Shown here: positions 1-6,311 of the stretch, piece after piece | Layout of the letters: every line of letters begins with the position of its first letter | Position numbering within the stretch: the first letter of the stretch is position 1 | Source of the DNA: Candidatus Falkowbacteria bacterium CG10_big_fil_rev_8_21_14_0_10_39_9 | GTDB taxonomy: Bacteria > Patescibacteriota > Patescibacteriia > Patescibacteriales > UBA12465 | Reading direction: 5' to 3' | DNA length: 23,162 nucleotides | Assembly (NCBI GenBank): GCA_002778645.1 | Contig: PFAQ01000042.1 | Coordinates: 1 to 23,162, forward strand | The notes under the pieces: model-generated | Told to the model about the DNA's origin: nothing | Database searches by the model: none | Seen by the model: the letters and a program-made list of their open reading frames with translations, nothing else | Made by a program: the position numbers and the translations under genes

Positions 1-1
1 A

Positions 2-937
2 ATTCAGGATATAGAAAATTTTGAAAAAGCGCTCCGGCATTTAGCCGCTAAAAAAATTTTTGATCTTTATTGTACCGGCAGTAATGCCAAGTTATTATCT
101 TCAGAAATTGCCACGGGCCTGTCCGGGCGTTATATCGAAATCCCGGTTCATGTCTTATCTTATCAAGAATTTTTACAATTTCATAAGCTTAAATCTGGTG
201 AAGAAACATTTTTAAAATATATTCGTTATGGTGGTTTGCCCTATCTCGCTAATTTAGAGCTTAGTGATGAGATTGTTTATGGTTATTTGCAAAGTATTTA
301 TAATACCATTGTTTTAAAAGATGTCGTGGCCCGTTTTAATATTAGAAATATTAATTTTCTTAATCGCCTTTTAGAATATGTAGCGGATAATATCGGGTCG
401 TTAGTGTCGGCTAATCGTATTAGTGATTTTTTAAAGTCGCAGAAAACTAAAACTACACCTAACAAAGTTTTAGATTATTTGTCTTATTTATGCTCCAGTT
501 TTATCATTTATGAAGTTAATCGCGCGGATATAAAAGGAAAAAAGATTTTTGAAATTAATGAAAAATATTATTGGGAAGATTTGGGGCTAAGGAACTCCCT
601 GGTTGGCTATCAGGCAGCTGAAATTGGACAAATGTTAGAGAATTTAGTTTTTTTACATTTATTGCGACTAGGATTTAAAATTAATGTTGGTCAACTGGAG
701 AATAAGGAAATTGATTTTGTGGCCGAAAAGGAAGGTCGGAAAATTTATATCCAGGTAGCTTATTTAATTAGCGATAAAGCGGTTAAAGAAAGAGAGTTCG
801 GCAATTTATTAAATATTTCTGATAATTACCAAAAAATAGTTGTTTCCATGGATAAATTAATAGGCGATGATTATCAGGGGATTAAGCATTATCACATTAT
901 AGATTTTTTACAAAATGATGATTTATTAATTGTTTAA
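2..937 (+). CDS. DUF4143-type ATP-binding protein, 5' end cut by window edge
   Basis: The open frame runs from the window edge, so the N-terminal AAA domain with its P-loop is missing. The first visible residues include the strand 'DLYCTGSNAKLLSSEIA', matching the 'TGSSSKLLS' sensor region of the AAA_14 ATPases. The hinge 'RYGGLPYL' (about 75 residues in) is the hallmark of DUF4143 proteins. A helical winged-helix-like stretch follows, then a C-terminal PD-(D/E)XK-like core, 'EIDFVAEKEGRKIYIQVAY', where the usual ExK is replaced by QVxY, as is common in this family. A TTG at 236 could be taken as a start, but the frame is open and conserved upstream of it, so that start is wrong. Such proteins are widespread, often in mobile or accessory regions, and their role is not settled. 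It ends with TAA; no terminator was seen after it. Confidence 0.85.
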   Translation: MQDIENFEKALRHLAAKKIFDLYCTGSNAKLLSSEIATGLSGRYIEIPVHVLSYQEFLQFHKLKSGEETFLKYIRYGGLPYLANLELSDEIVYGYLQSIYNTIVLKDVVARFNIRNINFLNRLLEYVADNIGSLVSANRISDFLKSQKTKTTPNKVLDYLSYLCSSFIIYEVNRADIKGKKIFEINEKYYWEDLGLRNSLVGYQAAEIGQMLENLVFLHLLRLGFKINVGQLENKEIDFVAEKEGRKIYIQVAYLISDKAVKEREFGNLLNISDNYQKIVVSMDKLIGDDYQGIKHYHIIDFLQNDDLLIV

Positions 938-985
938 GGTTGCGGACATAATTATGGAGGTAAAAAAATAAAAAGAGGTTTTTAA

Positions 986-1117
986 AATTGCCAAGGAACT
1001 ATCATCATTCTGCTTTCTAATAAAAAAAGACTCAATGCTATTGCTGATTTGGCTGGGATTAAAATCGCTCCTATCGCCCGACCAATGATTGAAAAAGTGA
1101 TTAATTCTATTAAATAG
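986..1117 (+). pseudogene. 3' remnant of an unidentified gene
   Basis: Between the ATPase stop and the hairpin region, one plus-strand frame is open from a TAA at 983 to a TAG at 1115. It reads like the end of a real protein, with a beta strand followed by a helix ('GTIIILLSNKKRLN', then 'AGIKIAPIARPMIEKVINS'). There is no ATG, and upstream the frame is closed, so I read it as the tail of a decayed gene. I could not assign a family. A non-standard CTG start or chance are alternatives. Confidence 0.35.
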
Positions 1118-1209
1118 TGTTTATTGAGTTTTTCCGGTGTTTTATGGGGACTAAAGAGGCTGACTTTGTAATATACCTTCTTCTTTGAAAATCAAGTTCT
1201 CGATATAGT

Positions 1210-1234
1210 AACTGTTTCTATTTTGGAAACAGTT
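1210..1234. repeat. Perfect 9-bp inverted repeat (hairpin)
   Basis: AACTGTTTC (1210-1218) and GAAACAGTT (1226-1234) are perfect reverse complements around a 7-base AT-rich loop. No T-run follows immediately on the plus strand (CAAAAAG), so it is not a typical terminator there. Its role is unknown. Confidence 0.6.
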
Positions 1235-1267
1235 CAAAAAGATAGCTATATGGGTATAAATAAGAAG

Positions 1268-1294
1268 GAGTATGTGCAAAAAATGCACGTACTC
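1268..1294. repeat. 10-bp inverted repeat with one mismatch (hairpin)
   Basis: GAGTATGTGC (1268-1277) pairs with GCACGTACTC (1285-1294) apart from one T/G position. The loop is A-rich and 7 bases long. No T-tract is attached, so it is more likely an RNA structure or protein site than an intrinsic terminator. Confidence 0.6.
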
Positions 1295-1401
1295 AATTTA
1301 GCCATGCCAGTTAAGACTTAAATTGGCCAGAATTTGTTGGCTAATATCCAAATCTGGTCCAAAAATTAACTGTTTAAAAGTAAAAAAAGAATAAAGAAAT
1401 G

Positions 1402-1430
1402 AAAAACCCGGCACTGAATGTCGGGTTTTT
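1402..1430. terminator. Bidirectional intrinsic terminator after the MFS gene
   Basis: AAAAACCCG (1402-1410) pairs with CGGGTTTTT (1422-1430), and the stem continues inward by about 3 pairs. A T-run follows on the plus strand, and a T-rich tract follows on the minus strand. It lies 8 bases beyond the stop codon of the minus-strand MFS frame. Confidence 0.85.
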
Positions 1431-1437
1431 GATTTTT

Positions 1438-2643
1438 TTAAACCTTTGGTTTGATTCTTAGAAAAATTATTACAGTTAGTAATAATACTATTCCTGACAC
1501 TAGCCAGGAGATGTTTATAGAGCAATAGGTGGCTAAAAGACCGCTGATAAGCAACCCCAAAACATTACCCCCGCTATTGAGCATGGATCCAAACGAAGGG
1601 ATAGTGGTGCGATGTTCACTGGTAATATTATTATGCAGCCAGCTTGTTTCAATTGGATCTACCATCCCGCGGCCGGCTTCGTGAAGCATAAATCAAAACA
1701 TGATTGGAACTATACCAATATGGGCGGTAGTCAAGATAATACCAGCGGCCGTTATCCCTTGAGAAAGGAATAGTATTTTTAGATTGGGCGCCCGGTTTTT
1801 AAACCACCAACGGGTTAGGACGGTACCCAGCAAAACGGCCATTGATGCCCCCAGAAATATTAATCCCATATCGGCCACGGCCAAGCCCTTGGCTTTAAAA
1901 AATCCTTGCCATTGCATATTAAGCCCCATAAAACAGGCAGAAGCAATAGCGCAGAAGATTAGTGGTTGCATGATTGCTTTATGATCCCAGCTGTATCTGA
2001 TGCCTTTACCAGATTTTTTGAAGATACTCCTAAAGAATTTTTTTAGGTTTAATTCTTTCCAATTAAAATTAATTTTTTTAACATGGAAATTAGTTTCCTT
2101 CATAAAAAAGTAAAATAAAGGAATTAACAAAAGATGAGCTAAGGCGGCTAGCAGCCAAGGCAGAGCAAGATCGTGGCGACCTAAATATCCGCCTAAGCAA
2201 CTGCCCAGACCTACGCCGATTAAATGCCAGCTCTTACCTCGTGCTATCAATTTACTGTTACAATGGGGGTCAGCACTATTTAATTCATCAATGACCCAGG
2301 AATTTAGGGCGCCATAAATGAAGCTGTGGCCTAAGGCGCCCAATATTTCTAGAGCGATAAATGACCAGATAAAATTGCTAAAATAATATCCCAAGAAGGA
2401 AGTTGCCAATAGAAAACAACCAAGATTGATAGATTTTTTCCGACCGTAGCAATCAGCAAAAGCTCCGGTGGGAACTTGGAAAATGAAGTTGCCTAACATG
2501 AAGAAAGCGTTGATTAGATTCATCTTCAGATAACTTATGCCTTTCTCATCCAGAAATAATTGGTAGGTGGCAAAGAAAAAAGATTGCGCCACGGCCAAGC
2601 TAGCCGCGAAGACCAAATAGGCCCGAGTAATTTGTCTTTTCAT
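1438..2643 (-). pseudogene. MFS transporter interrupted by one in-frame TGA
   Basis: A major facilitator superfamily permease of about 401 codons with many hydrophobic segments. The MFS motif A between TM2 and TM3 is visible as 'GAFADCYGRKKSI'. The start is placed at ATG 2643 ('MKRQITRAYLVFAA'). A longer frame from 2727 would run through a terminator hairpin and adds a non-membrane leader, so I reject it. At 1693-1695 the frame reads ATG TTT TGA TTT ATG ('PIMF*FMLHEAGRGM') and then continues without interruption, with ordinary MFS sequence, to a TAA at 1438. The break is one base from TGG, and Trp would suit the membrane segment. It may therefore be a recent nonsense mutation, a sequencing error, or read-through of UGA. 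Substrate unknown. Confidence 0.75.
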
Positions 2644-2670
2644 AATTTTGGTTTTTAGAATTGTGAATGA

Positions 2671-2704
2671 ACATAAAATAAAACCGACCCGCTGGGCGGA
2701 TCGG
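2671..2704 (-). terminator. Intrinsic terminator upstream of the MFS start
   Basis: On the minus strand, CCGATCCGC (2704-2696) pairs with GCGGGTCGG (2692-2684), with one mismatch and a 3-base loop, and is followed by TTTTATTTTA. It lies 44 bases beyond the stop of the small remnant at 2748 and just before the MFS start. I read it as the terminator of that remnant rather than as an attenuator. Confidence 0.7.
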
Positions 2705-2747
2705 AGTATTCTATCAATTGCTAACAATTATATATGAAAGAGAAGTG

Positions 2748-2882
2748 TTAATTTATATAATTATTTTTATTTTTGACAAAATATTCCCATCCGCTTAGAT
2801 TTTTTCCGACCACGATAAAATCGTAGCCGTTTTTCCAATCAGCTGGTTGATAAGAATAAGTTGTCTTATGTAAATTAAGCAT
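2748..2882 (-). pseudogene. Short protein-like remnant, 44 codons
   Basis: A minus-strand frame from ATG 2882 to TAA 2748. It is also open upstream to a TAA at 2925-2927 without a better start. The encoded stretch includes 'YSYQPADWKNGYDFIVVG' and 'SGWEYFVKNK', which is rich in aromatics and Gly and reads like the C-terminal end of a larger protein. It is followed by an intrinsic terminator at 2671-2704, which supports a former transcription unit. I do not recognise the family. A genuine small protein is possible but less likely, because no ribosome binding site is visible. Confidence 0.35.
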
Positions 2883-2978
2883 ATTATTTTTAGTTACTAT
2901 AGCATACGGTGAAACTATTTTTTGTTACAGGAATTTTAGGTTTTTAAACTAGGGGCGGTTTGACTAAGCCGTCTTTAT

Positions 2979-3007
2979 TTGATAAAAAGATAGGAATGAG
3001 TTAAAAT
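2979..3007 (+). promoter_or_regulatory. Promoter of aspS
   Basis: TTGATA (2979-2984), a 17-base spacer and TAAAAT (3002-3007) form a good sigma-70-type promoter. It would give a leader of about 18 bases before the aspS ATG at 3033. Confidence 0.6.
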
Positions 3008-3032
3008 ATAAGCATATTTATTAATAAAACAT

Positions 3033-4331
3033 ATGAATAGAATATTGATTAAAGAAGCTAAAAAACAGGGTCAGGGTGAAGTATCCTTGGCTGGTTTTGT
3101 TCGCAATCAGCGGGCTTTAAAGGGTCTAATCTTTACAGTTTTAAGCGATTTGTCTGATAGTATTCAGCTAGTAATTGAAGAGAAGAGCGAAGCTGTTTAT
3201 AACCAGGCCTTAACCTTGAATTTAGAGAGCGTCATTGAGGTTTCTGGCACTCTTCAGCCCAAGCCAGTCAAAGCGGGGATGACTCCTGATTTTGAACTGC
3301 TGGTAACCGATCTAAAGATTTTGTCTTTAGCTAAAGAGCAATTGCCGATCCCAGTTTTAGCCAAGGTTGATAATCAAGCTGACTTTGATTTGCGTTTAAA
3401 TTGGCGCTTTTTAGATTTACGTCGGAGTGAAAATCAATTAATTTTCAAAGTTTGGACGGAGTTCGAGAAAGGTTTTCGGGAATATTTTGCCTCAGCTGAT
3501 TATCTCCAAATCTATACCCCGACTTTTATGAGTACCGCTAGTGAGACCGGAGCGGATGTTTTTGAGGTAAAATATTTTGATAAGAAGGCCTATTTAGCTC
3601 AATCCCCCCAATTCTACAAACAGATGGCAATGGCTTCTGGTTTGGAAAAAGTTTTCATGGTAGGGACGGTCTATCGAGCGGAAAAGTCTTTTACCAATCG
3701 TCATGTAACTGAATTTACCGGTTGGGATTTTGAAATTTCCTATATTGATTCCGAAGAAACTATTATGGTCGAAGAAGAAAAAATGATCGTCGCTGGATTC
3801 AAAAATATCAAAGATAATTTGGGATTAGATATTGTAGTGCCCGACAGACCGTTCCCCCGCTTGACCTTGGCGCAAGCTAAAGAAAAGTTAGTGGTTGCCG
3901 GTATTAAGGGAGAAGCCATTGATGACTTGAATCCAGAAGAAGAACGCGGTATCTGTGAAATTATCAAGCAGGAAACTGGTAATGATTTTGTTTTTATCAC
4001 TGCCTATCCTATCTCGGTTCGACCCTTCTATCATGCTCGGCGCGAGGACGATAATTCTCTGACTAAGAGTTATGACTTACTGTATAAAGGAATTGAGGTG
4101 ACAACTGGAGCTGTTCGAGAGCATCGCATTGAGGTTTTGGAGAAACAGGCCTTAGAGAAGGGAATGAACTTGGAAGAATTAGCCGACTATCTCAATTTCT
4201 TCCGTTATGGCTGTCCGCCTCATGGTGGCGCTGGTATTGGTCCAGCTAGAATCGTGATGAAATTATTAGACTTGAGCAATATCAAAGAGGCTGTTTTCTT
4301 GCCTCGGGACGTGAAGCGTTTGGTGCCATAG
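3033..4331 (+). CDS. aspS: Aspartyl-tRNA synthetase, short archaeal-type form
   Basis: Class II aminoacyl-tRNA synthetase of 432 residues that charges tRNA with aspartate. At this length it lacks the GAD insertion domain of ordinary bacterial AspRS (about 590 residues), so it belongs to the archaeal/eukaryal-type form. An N-terminal OB-fold anticodon-binding domain (about 1-110) is followed by the catalytic domain. Motif 2 is 'YRAEKSFTNRHVTEF' (214 onward). Motif 3 is 'GIGPARIVMKLL' (401 onward), with the class II Arg kept (R406) and Ala where Glu is usual just before it. The protein ends 'FLPRDVKRLVP', typical of the family. Enzymes of this type are often non-discriminating and also make Asp-tRNA(Asn) for GatCAB; gatB lies at 18108-19622. 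The known discriminating position in the OB fold ('GFVRNQ') has Arg, neither the Trp nor the His described in archaeal enzymes, so specificity cannot be read off. Confidence 0.93.
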   Translation: MNRILIKEAKKQGQGEVSLAGFVRNQRALKGLIFTVLSDLSDSIQLVIEEKSEAVYNQALTLNLESVIEVSGTLQPKPVKAGMTPDFELLVTDLKILSLAKEQLPIPVLAKVDNQADFDLRLNWRFLDLRRSENQLIFKVWTEFEKGFREYFASADYLQIYTPTFMSTASETGADVFEVKYFDKKAYLAQSPQFYKQMAMASGLEKVFMVGTVYRAEKSFTNRHVTEFTGWDFEISYIDSEETIMVEEEKMIVAGFKNIKDNLGLDIVVPDRPFPRLTLAQAKEKLVVAGIKGEAIDDLNPEEERGICEIIKQETGNDFVFITAYPISVRPFYHARREDDNSLTKSYDLLYKGIEVTTGAVREHRIEVLEKQALEKGMNLEELADYLNFFRYGCPPHGGAGIGPARIVMKLLDLSNIKEAVFLPRDVKRLVP

Positions 4332-4360
4332 GAGGGGTATATTTTTGTAATTTATTTTTT

Positions 4361-4384
4361 AACAGGCCATTATATGGCCTGTTT
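4361..4384 (+). terminator. Intrinsic terminator after aspS
   Basis: AACAGGCCAT (4361-4370) and ATGGCCTGTT (4374-4383) form a perfect 10-bp stem with a 3-base loop, followed by the T-rich TTCGTTTGTT. It separates aspS from the toxin-antitoxin unit. Confidence 0.8.
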
Positions 4385-4403
4385 CGTTTGTTATTGATGT
4401 CTA

Positions 4404-4431
4404 TTGACAATTATATCTAATTGGATATAAT
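4404..4431 (+). promoter_or_regulatory. Consensus promoter of the toxin-antitoxin operon
   Basis: Perfect TTGACA (4404-4409) and TATAAT (4426-4431) boxes with a 16-base spacer. This is the strongest promoter match seen in the window, giving a leader of about 28 bases before the toxin ATG at 4466. It is largely covered by the palindrome at 4410-4431, as expected for an autorepressed unit. Confidence 0.85.
4410..4431. promoter_or_regulatory. Palindromic operator candidate over the TA promoter
   Basis: A 22-bp inverted repeat centred between 4420 and 4421. Its arms are ATTATATC and GATATAAT around TAATTG, and only one of the 11 pairs is mismatched (T4418/G4423). It covers the spacer and the whole -10 box. 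HigA-type antitoxins usually bind such a palindrome and repress their own operon, so this is the obvious operator for the XRE protein at 4854-5264. Confidence 0.7.
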
Positions 4432-4465
4432 AGTATTGTCACTATAAATTTAAGGTTATTTATAT

Positions 4466-4867
4466 ATGGAAGTTGTTTACTATTTTAATAATGATTTAAA
4501 TTTCTGTCCGGTTAAAAAGTATTTAGAATTAAAAGGCGTCAGTCAAGACAAAAAGATCAGAATTTTAGCCGAAATAGATCAAAAGATATGTTATGTCAGA
4601 CAAAATGAAGGTCGGCCAACACCGCCCATCTCCAAGCCTCTTCGTAATTATAGTTTTTTTGAAATTAATACCAGAAAAGATAAAAACATAGTGATTAGAG
4701 TTTTATATTTTCGTTATAGAAATCAAATTGTTTTGCTCAATGCTTTTGAGAAATCAGATAGTTATAACACTGCCAGAGCCAGAAAGACCATTGAGAAGCA
4801 TTATGATTTAACTAATAGTTACTATAATCAATTTAAAATAAACCCCAAAAATTATGAAAAATATTAA
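4466..4867 (+). CDS. HigB/RelE-like toxin (phage Gp49-like family)
   Basis: A protein of 133 residues resembling the Gp49-like/HigB branch of the RelE superfamily, ribosome-dependent mRNA endonucleases. The family pattern is visible: an N-terminal helix pair with 'PVKKYLE' (15-21), the strand 'KPLRNYSFFEINTR' (57-70), then 'IVIRVLYFRYRNQIVLLNAFEK' split over two strands (75-96), and a C-terminal helix with 'ARARKTIEKHY'. It is the first gene after a consensus promoter. Its last 14 bases overlap the HTH gene downstream, the toxin-before-antitoxin order typical of higBA. Catalytic residues in this branch are poorly conserved and I do not name any. A non-toxic relative cannot be excluded. Confidence 0.85.
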   Translation: MEVVYYFNNDLNFCPVKKYLELKGVSQDKKIRILAEIDQKICYVRQNEGRPTPPISKPLRNYSFFEINTRKDKNIVIRVLYFRYRNQIVLLNAFEKSDSYNTARARKTIEKHYDLTNSYYNQFKINPKNYEKY

Positions 4868-5264
4868 TCAAAAAAAGTTAGTAGCTGATCCAATGGCTGA
4901 AGCTCGCCAAAATCCCAAATTTTTATCTTACTCCCAGGAGGCGGCCAATCGCATAAAGTTAGGGGTCGAAATTTATAATATTAGAATGTCTCAGAATATG
5001 AGCCAGCAGGAGTTAGCGCGGATTACCAAGACTACCCAGAAAATGATTTCTAACATTGAAAGTGGCAGCGTGGACGTTCGTTTTAGCACTTTAAATAAAA
5101 TTAAAGAGGCTTTAAACTTTCGAGTTGAAAACTGGTCCAGGATTTATAATTTTTTAGCTCCCATTGAGTTCTGTTGGGTTGGTGATAATTGGGCTGAGGA
5201 AAATAATAAAAATTTAAATAAAATCACATCGTTCGTTATGAGTAACGAAGTTTTGTTGAATTAA
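4854..5264 (+). CDS. XRE-family HTH antitoxin (HigA-like)
   Basis: A protein of 136 residues. An HTH_3 domain spans about 34-90, with the typical pattern 'MSQNMSQQELARITKTTQKMISNIESG' divided over helices 2-3 and then 'STLNKIKEALN'. It should bind the upstream toxin and repress the operon through the palindrome at 4410-4431. The ATG lies inside the toxin gene (14-nt overlap, different frame), so translation is probably coupled. The N-terminal part (1-30) and the C-terminal tail ('EFCWVGDNWAEEN') lie outside the DNA-binding domain. One of them probably contacts the toxin, but which one cannot be seen here. Confidence 0.85.
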   Translation: MKNINQKKLVADPMAEARQNPKFLSYSQEAANRIKLGVEIYNIRMSQNMSQQELARITKTTQKMISNIESGSVDVRFSTLNKIKEALNFRVENWSRIYNFLAPIEFCWVGDNWAEENNKNLNKITSFVMSNEVLLN

Positions 5265-5270
5265 AATTAT

Positions 5271-5723
5271 ATGAAACATGTTTGGTCTATTATTTGTCAA
5301 CAATCATCAATCGATTTTGAAAATAATCTTTTAAGCCTCTATGGTTGTATTGAAGAGCTGAACTTAGTGGTTGATAAAGATAAGATTCTTCAAAATGAAA
5401 AGATGATTATTCCGGCTAAATTTCAATTAGTAAGTTTTTGGTCGGTTGCAGATTCTTCTCGTGATAATAATCTGGATGTTAAAGGAGAGTTTATTGACCC
5501 TAAGGGAAAGGTTTTGAATACTTTTAATAATTCTTTTATTGTTAAGAGCGGAGCGATTAGATTTAGAAATCGAACTAATATCCAGGGAATTCCAGTCACC
5601 GGGGAAGGTAGGTATTATTTGAGGGTTTGGCAGAAAAACAGCCATAATCAAAAATTTGATTTAGTGGCTGAATTACCAATTGATATTAAGATCAACTATC
5701 AGCTTTTGGAAGTGGCCAAATAA
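5271..5723 (+). CDS. Small hypothetical protein in the TA operon (DUF6941-like?)
   Basis: A protein of 150 residues starting 6 bases after the antitoxin stop and ending before a strong terminator, so it is very likely the third gene of the toxin-antitoxin transcript. The start of the sequence, 'MKHVWSIICQQSSIDFENN', followed by 'LSLYGCIEELNLV', and the alternating strands ending in 'GEGRYYLRVWQKN' suggest an all-beta sandwich. There is no signal peptide or membrane segment, so it is probably cytosolic. I have a weak memory of similar domains annotated as DUF6941, of unknown function, but cannot verify it. It could be an unrelated passenger or a functional third component of the unit. Confidence 0.7.
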   Translation: MKHVWSIICQQSSIDFENNLLSLYGCIEELNLVVDKDKILQNEKMIIPAKFQLVSFWSVADSSRDNNLDVKGEFIDPKGKVLNTFNNSFIVKSGAIRFRNRTNIQGIPVTGEGRYYLRVWQKNSHNQKFDLVAELPIDIKINYQLLEVAK

Positions 5724-5747
5724 AACTAGCTATCAAATATTTTTTAG

Positions 5748-5776
5748 AAAAGACCATCCAATTAGATGGTCTTTTT
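5748..5776 (+). terminator. Intrinsic terminator of the toxin-antitoxin operon
   Basis: AAAAGACCATC (5748-5758) pairs perfectly with GATGGTCTTTT (5765-5775) around a 6-base loop, with T's on the descending side. It lies 24 bases after the stop of the third gene. Confidence 0.9.
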
Positions 5777-5788
5777 GTGACACAAATC

Positions 5789-5817
5789 TGGAAATTTCTT
5801 TCCAGTTATGATATATT
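5789..5817 (+). promoter_or_regulatory. Probable promoter of the cytidylyltransferase-mltG unit, with inverted repeat
   Basis: TGGAAA (5789-5794), a 17-base spacer and TATATT (5812-5817) form a moderate promoter after the preceding terminator. An inverted repeat, CTGGAAA (5788-5794) with TTTCCAG (5799-5805), covers the -35 box and part of the spacer and may be a regulator site. The alternative -10 TATGAT (5807-5812) has no good -35 partner. Confidence 0.45.
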
Positions 5818-5852
5818 AGAAGATATTAAGTTAACTCAGTAATATTTATCAT

Positions 5853-6311
5853 ATGCCCAAGAAAAACATTAAAAAGAAGCCAATAATCGTGGCCGTTTCC
5901 GGCTATTTTAACCCCCTTCATGTGGGTCATTTGGAGATGATTGAGCGGTCCAGAAAATTGGGCGATAAGCTAGTGGCGATTGTTAATAATGATTATCAAG
6001 TCAAACTAAAAGGTTCAGTGCCTTTTATGAGCCAGGTTGACAGACTAAAGATTGTCAAAGCCTTAAAATACGTGGACGAAGTCTTTTTGTCTATTGATCG
6101 CGATGCTACAGTTTGTAAGTCACTGGCCAAAGTTCGTCCGGATATTTTTGCTAACGGCGGTGATCGGAAAAATTTAAGTAATGTTCCAGAATTTCCGATT
6201 TGTACTAAGTTGGGAATTAAGATGGTTGATGGCCGGGGCAAAAAGATTCGTGCGAGCTCTAAATTAATTGCGAAAGCGGTAGCAAAAAAATCCCAATTAT
6301 GTTCAAATTAA
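5853..6311 (+). CDS. Cytidylyltransferase-like nucleotidyltransferase
   Basis: A protein of 152 residues of the HxGH nucleotidyltransferase superfamily (CTP_transf_like). The nucleotide-binding signature 'GYFNPLHVGH' is at 17-26, with His23 and His26 as the HxGH pair. A lysine in 'NDYQVKLKG' and the loop 'FANGGDRKN' follow. 'KKIRASSKLI' near the C-terminus takes the place of the ISSTxI-type motif. Relatives transfer AMP or CMP onto a phosphorylated sugar, polyol or FMN (for example the RfaE C-terminal domain, TagD and archaeal RibL). The loop 'NGGDR' is most like the heptose-1-phosphate or glycerol-3-phosphate type, but the substrate cannot be decided. The gene overlaps mltG by 13 bases, so a role in envelope precursor activation is plausible (inference). 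Confidence 0.85.
   Translation: MPKKNIKKKPIIVAVSGYFNPLHVGHLEMIERSRKLGDKLVAIVNNDYQVKLKGSVPFMSQVDRLKIVKALKYVDEVFLSIDRDATVCKSLAKVRPDIFANGGDRKNLSNVPEFPICTKLGIKMVDGRGKKIRASSKLIAKAVAKKSQLCSN

Larger units (their letters stand above)
1118..1401. other. Intergenic stretch with two stem-loops, no convincing gene
   Basis: About 280 bases without a supported gene. The stretch holds two hairpins, listed separately (1210-1234 and 1268-1294). A minus-strand open frame passing through 1298-1525 contains the terminator of the MFS gene and overlaps that gene's 3' end, so it is not credible as a gene. I saw no tRNA-like or riboswitch-like pattern. Confidence 0.5.

Noticed and set aside
1298..1525. Minus-strand open frame of 75 codons
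   Set aside because: It runs through the MFS terminator hairpin and into the 3' end of the MFS gene in another frame; the composition is not protein-like over most of it.
2671..2704. Attenuator or T-box-like leader for the MFS gene
   Set aside because: No T-box or other riboswitch elements upstream; the hairpin follows the stop of a small remnant and fits a plain terminator.
1693..2727. Longer MFS N-terminus starting at 2727
   Set aside because: The extra residues are encoded across a clear terminator hairpin (2684-2704) and are unlike an MFS start; ATG 2643 precedes the first helix directly.
2955..2972. Weak hairpin GCGGTTT-GACT-AAGCCGT before aspS
   Set aside because: Short stem with wobble pairs and a poor T-tract; no gene on the plus strand for it to terminate.
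3740..4000. Minus-strand frame inside aspS
   Set aside because: Shadow of a confidently identified gene, no family features.
4405..4441. Second inverted repeat TGACAAT...ATTGTCA around the TA promoter
   Set aside because: It is only 7 bp, is off-centre with respect to the 22-bp palindrome and includes the -35 box; may be chance.
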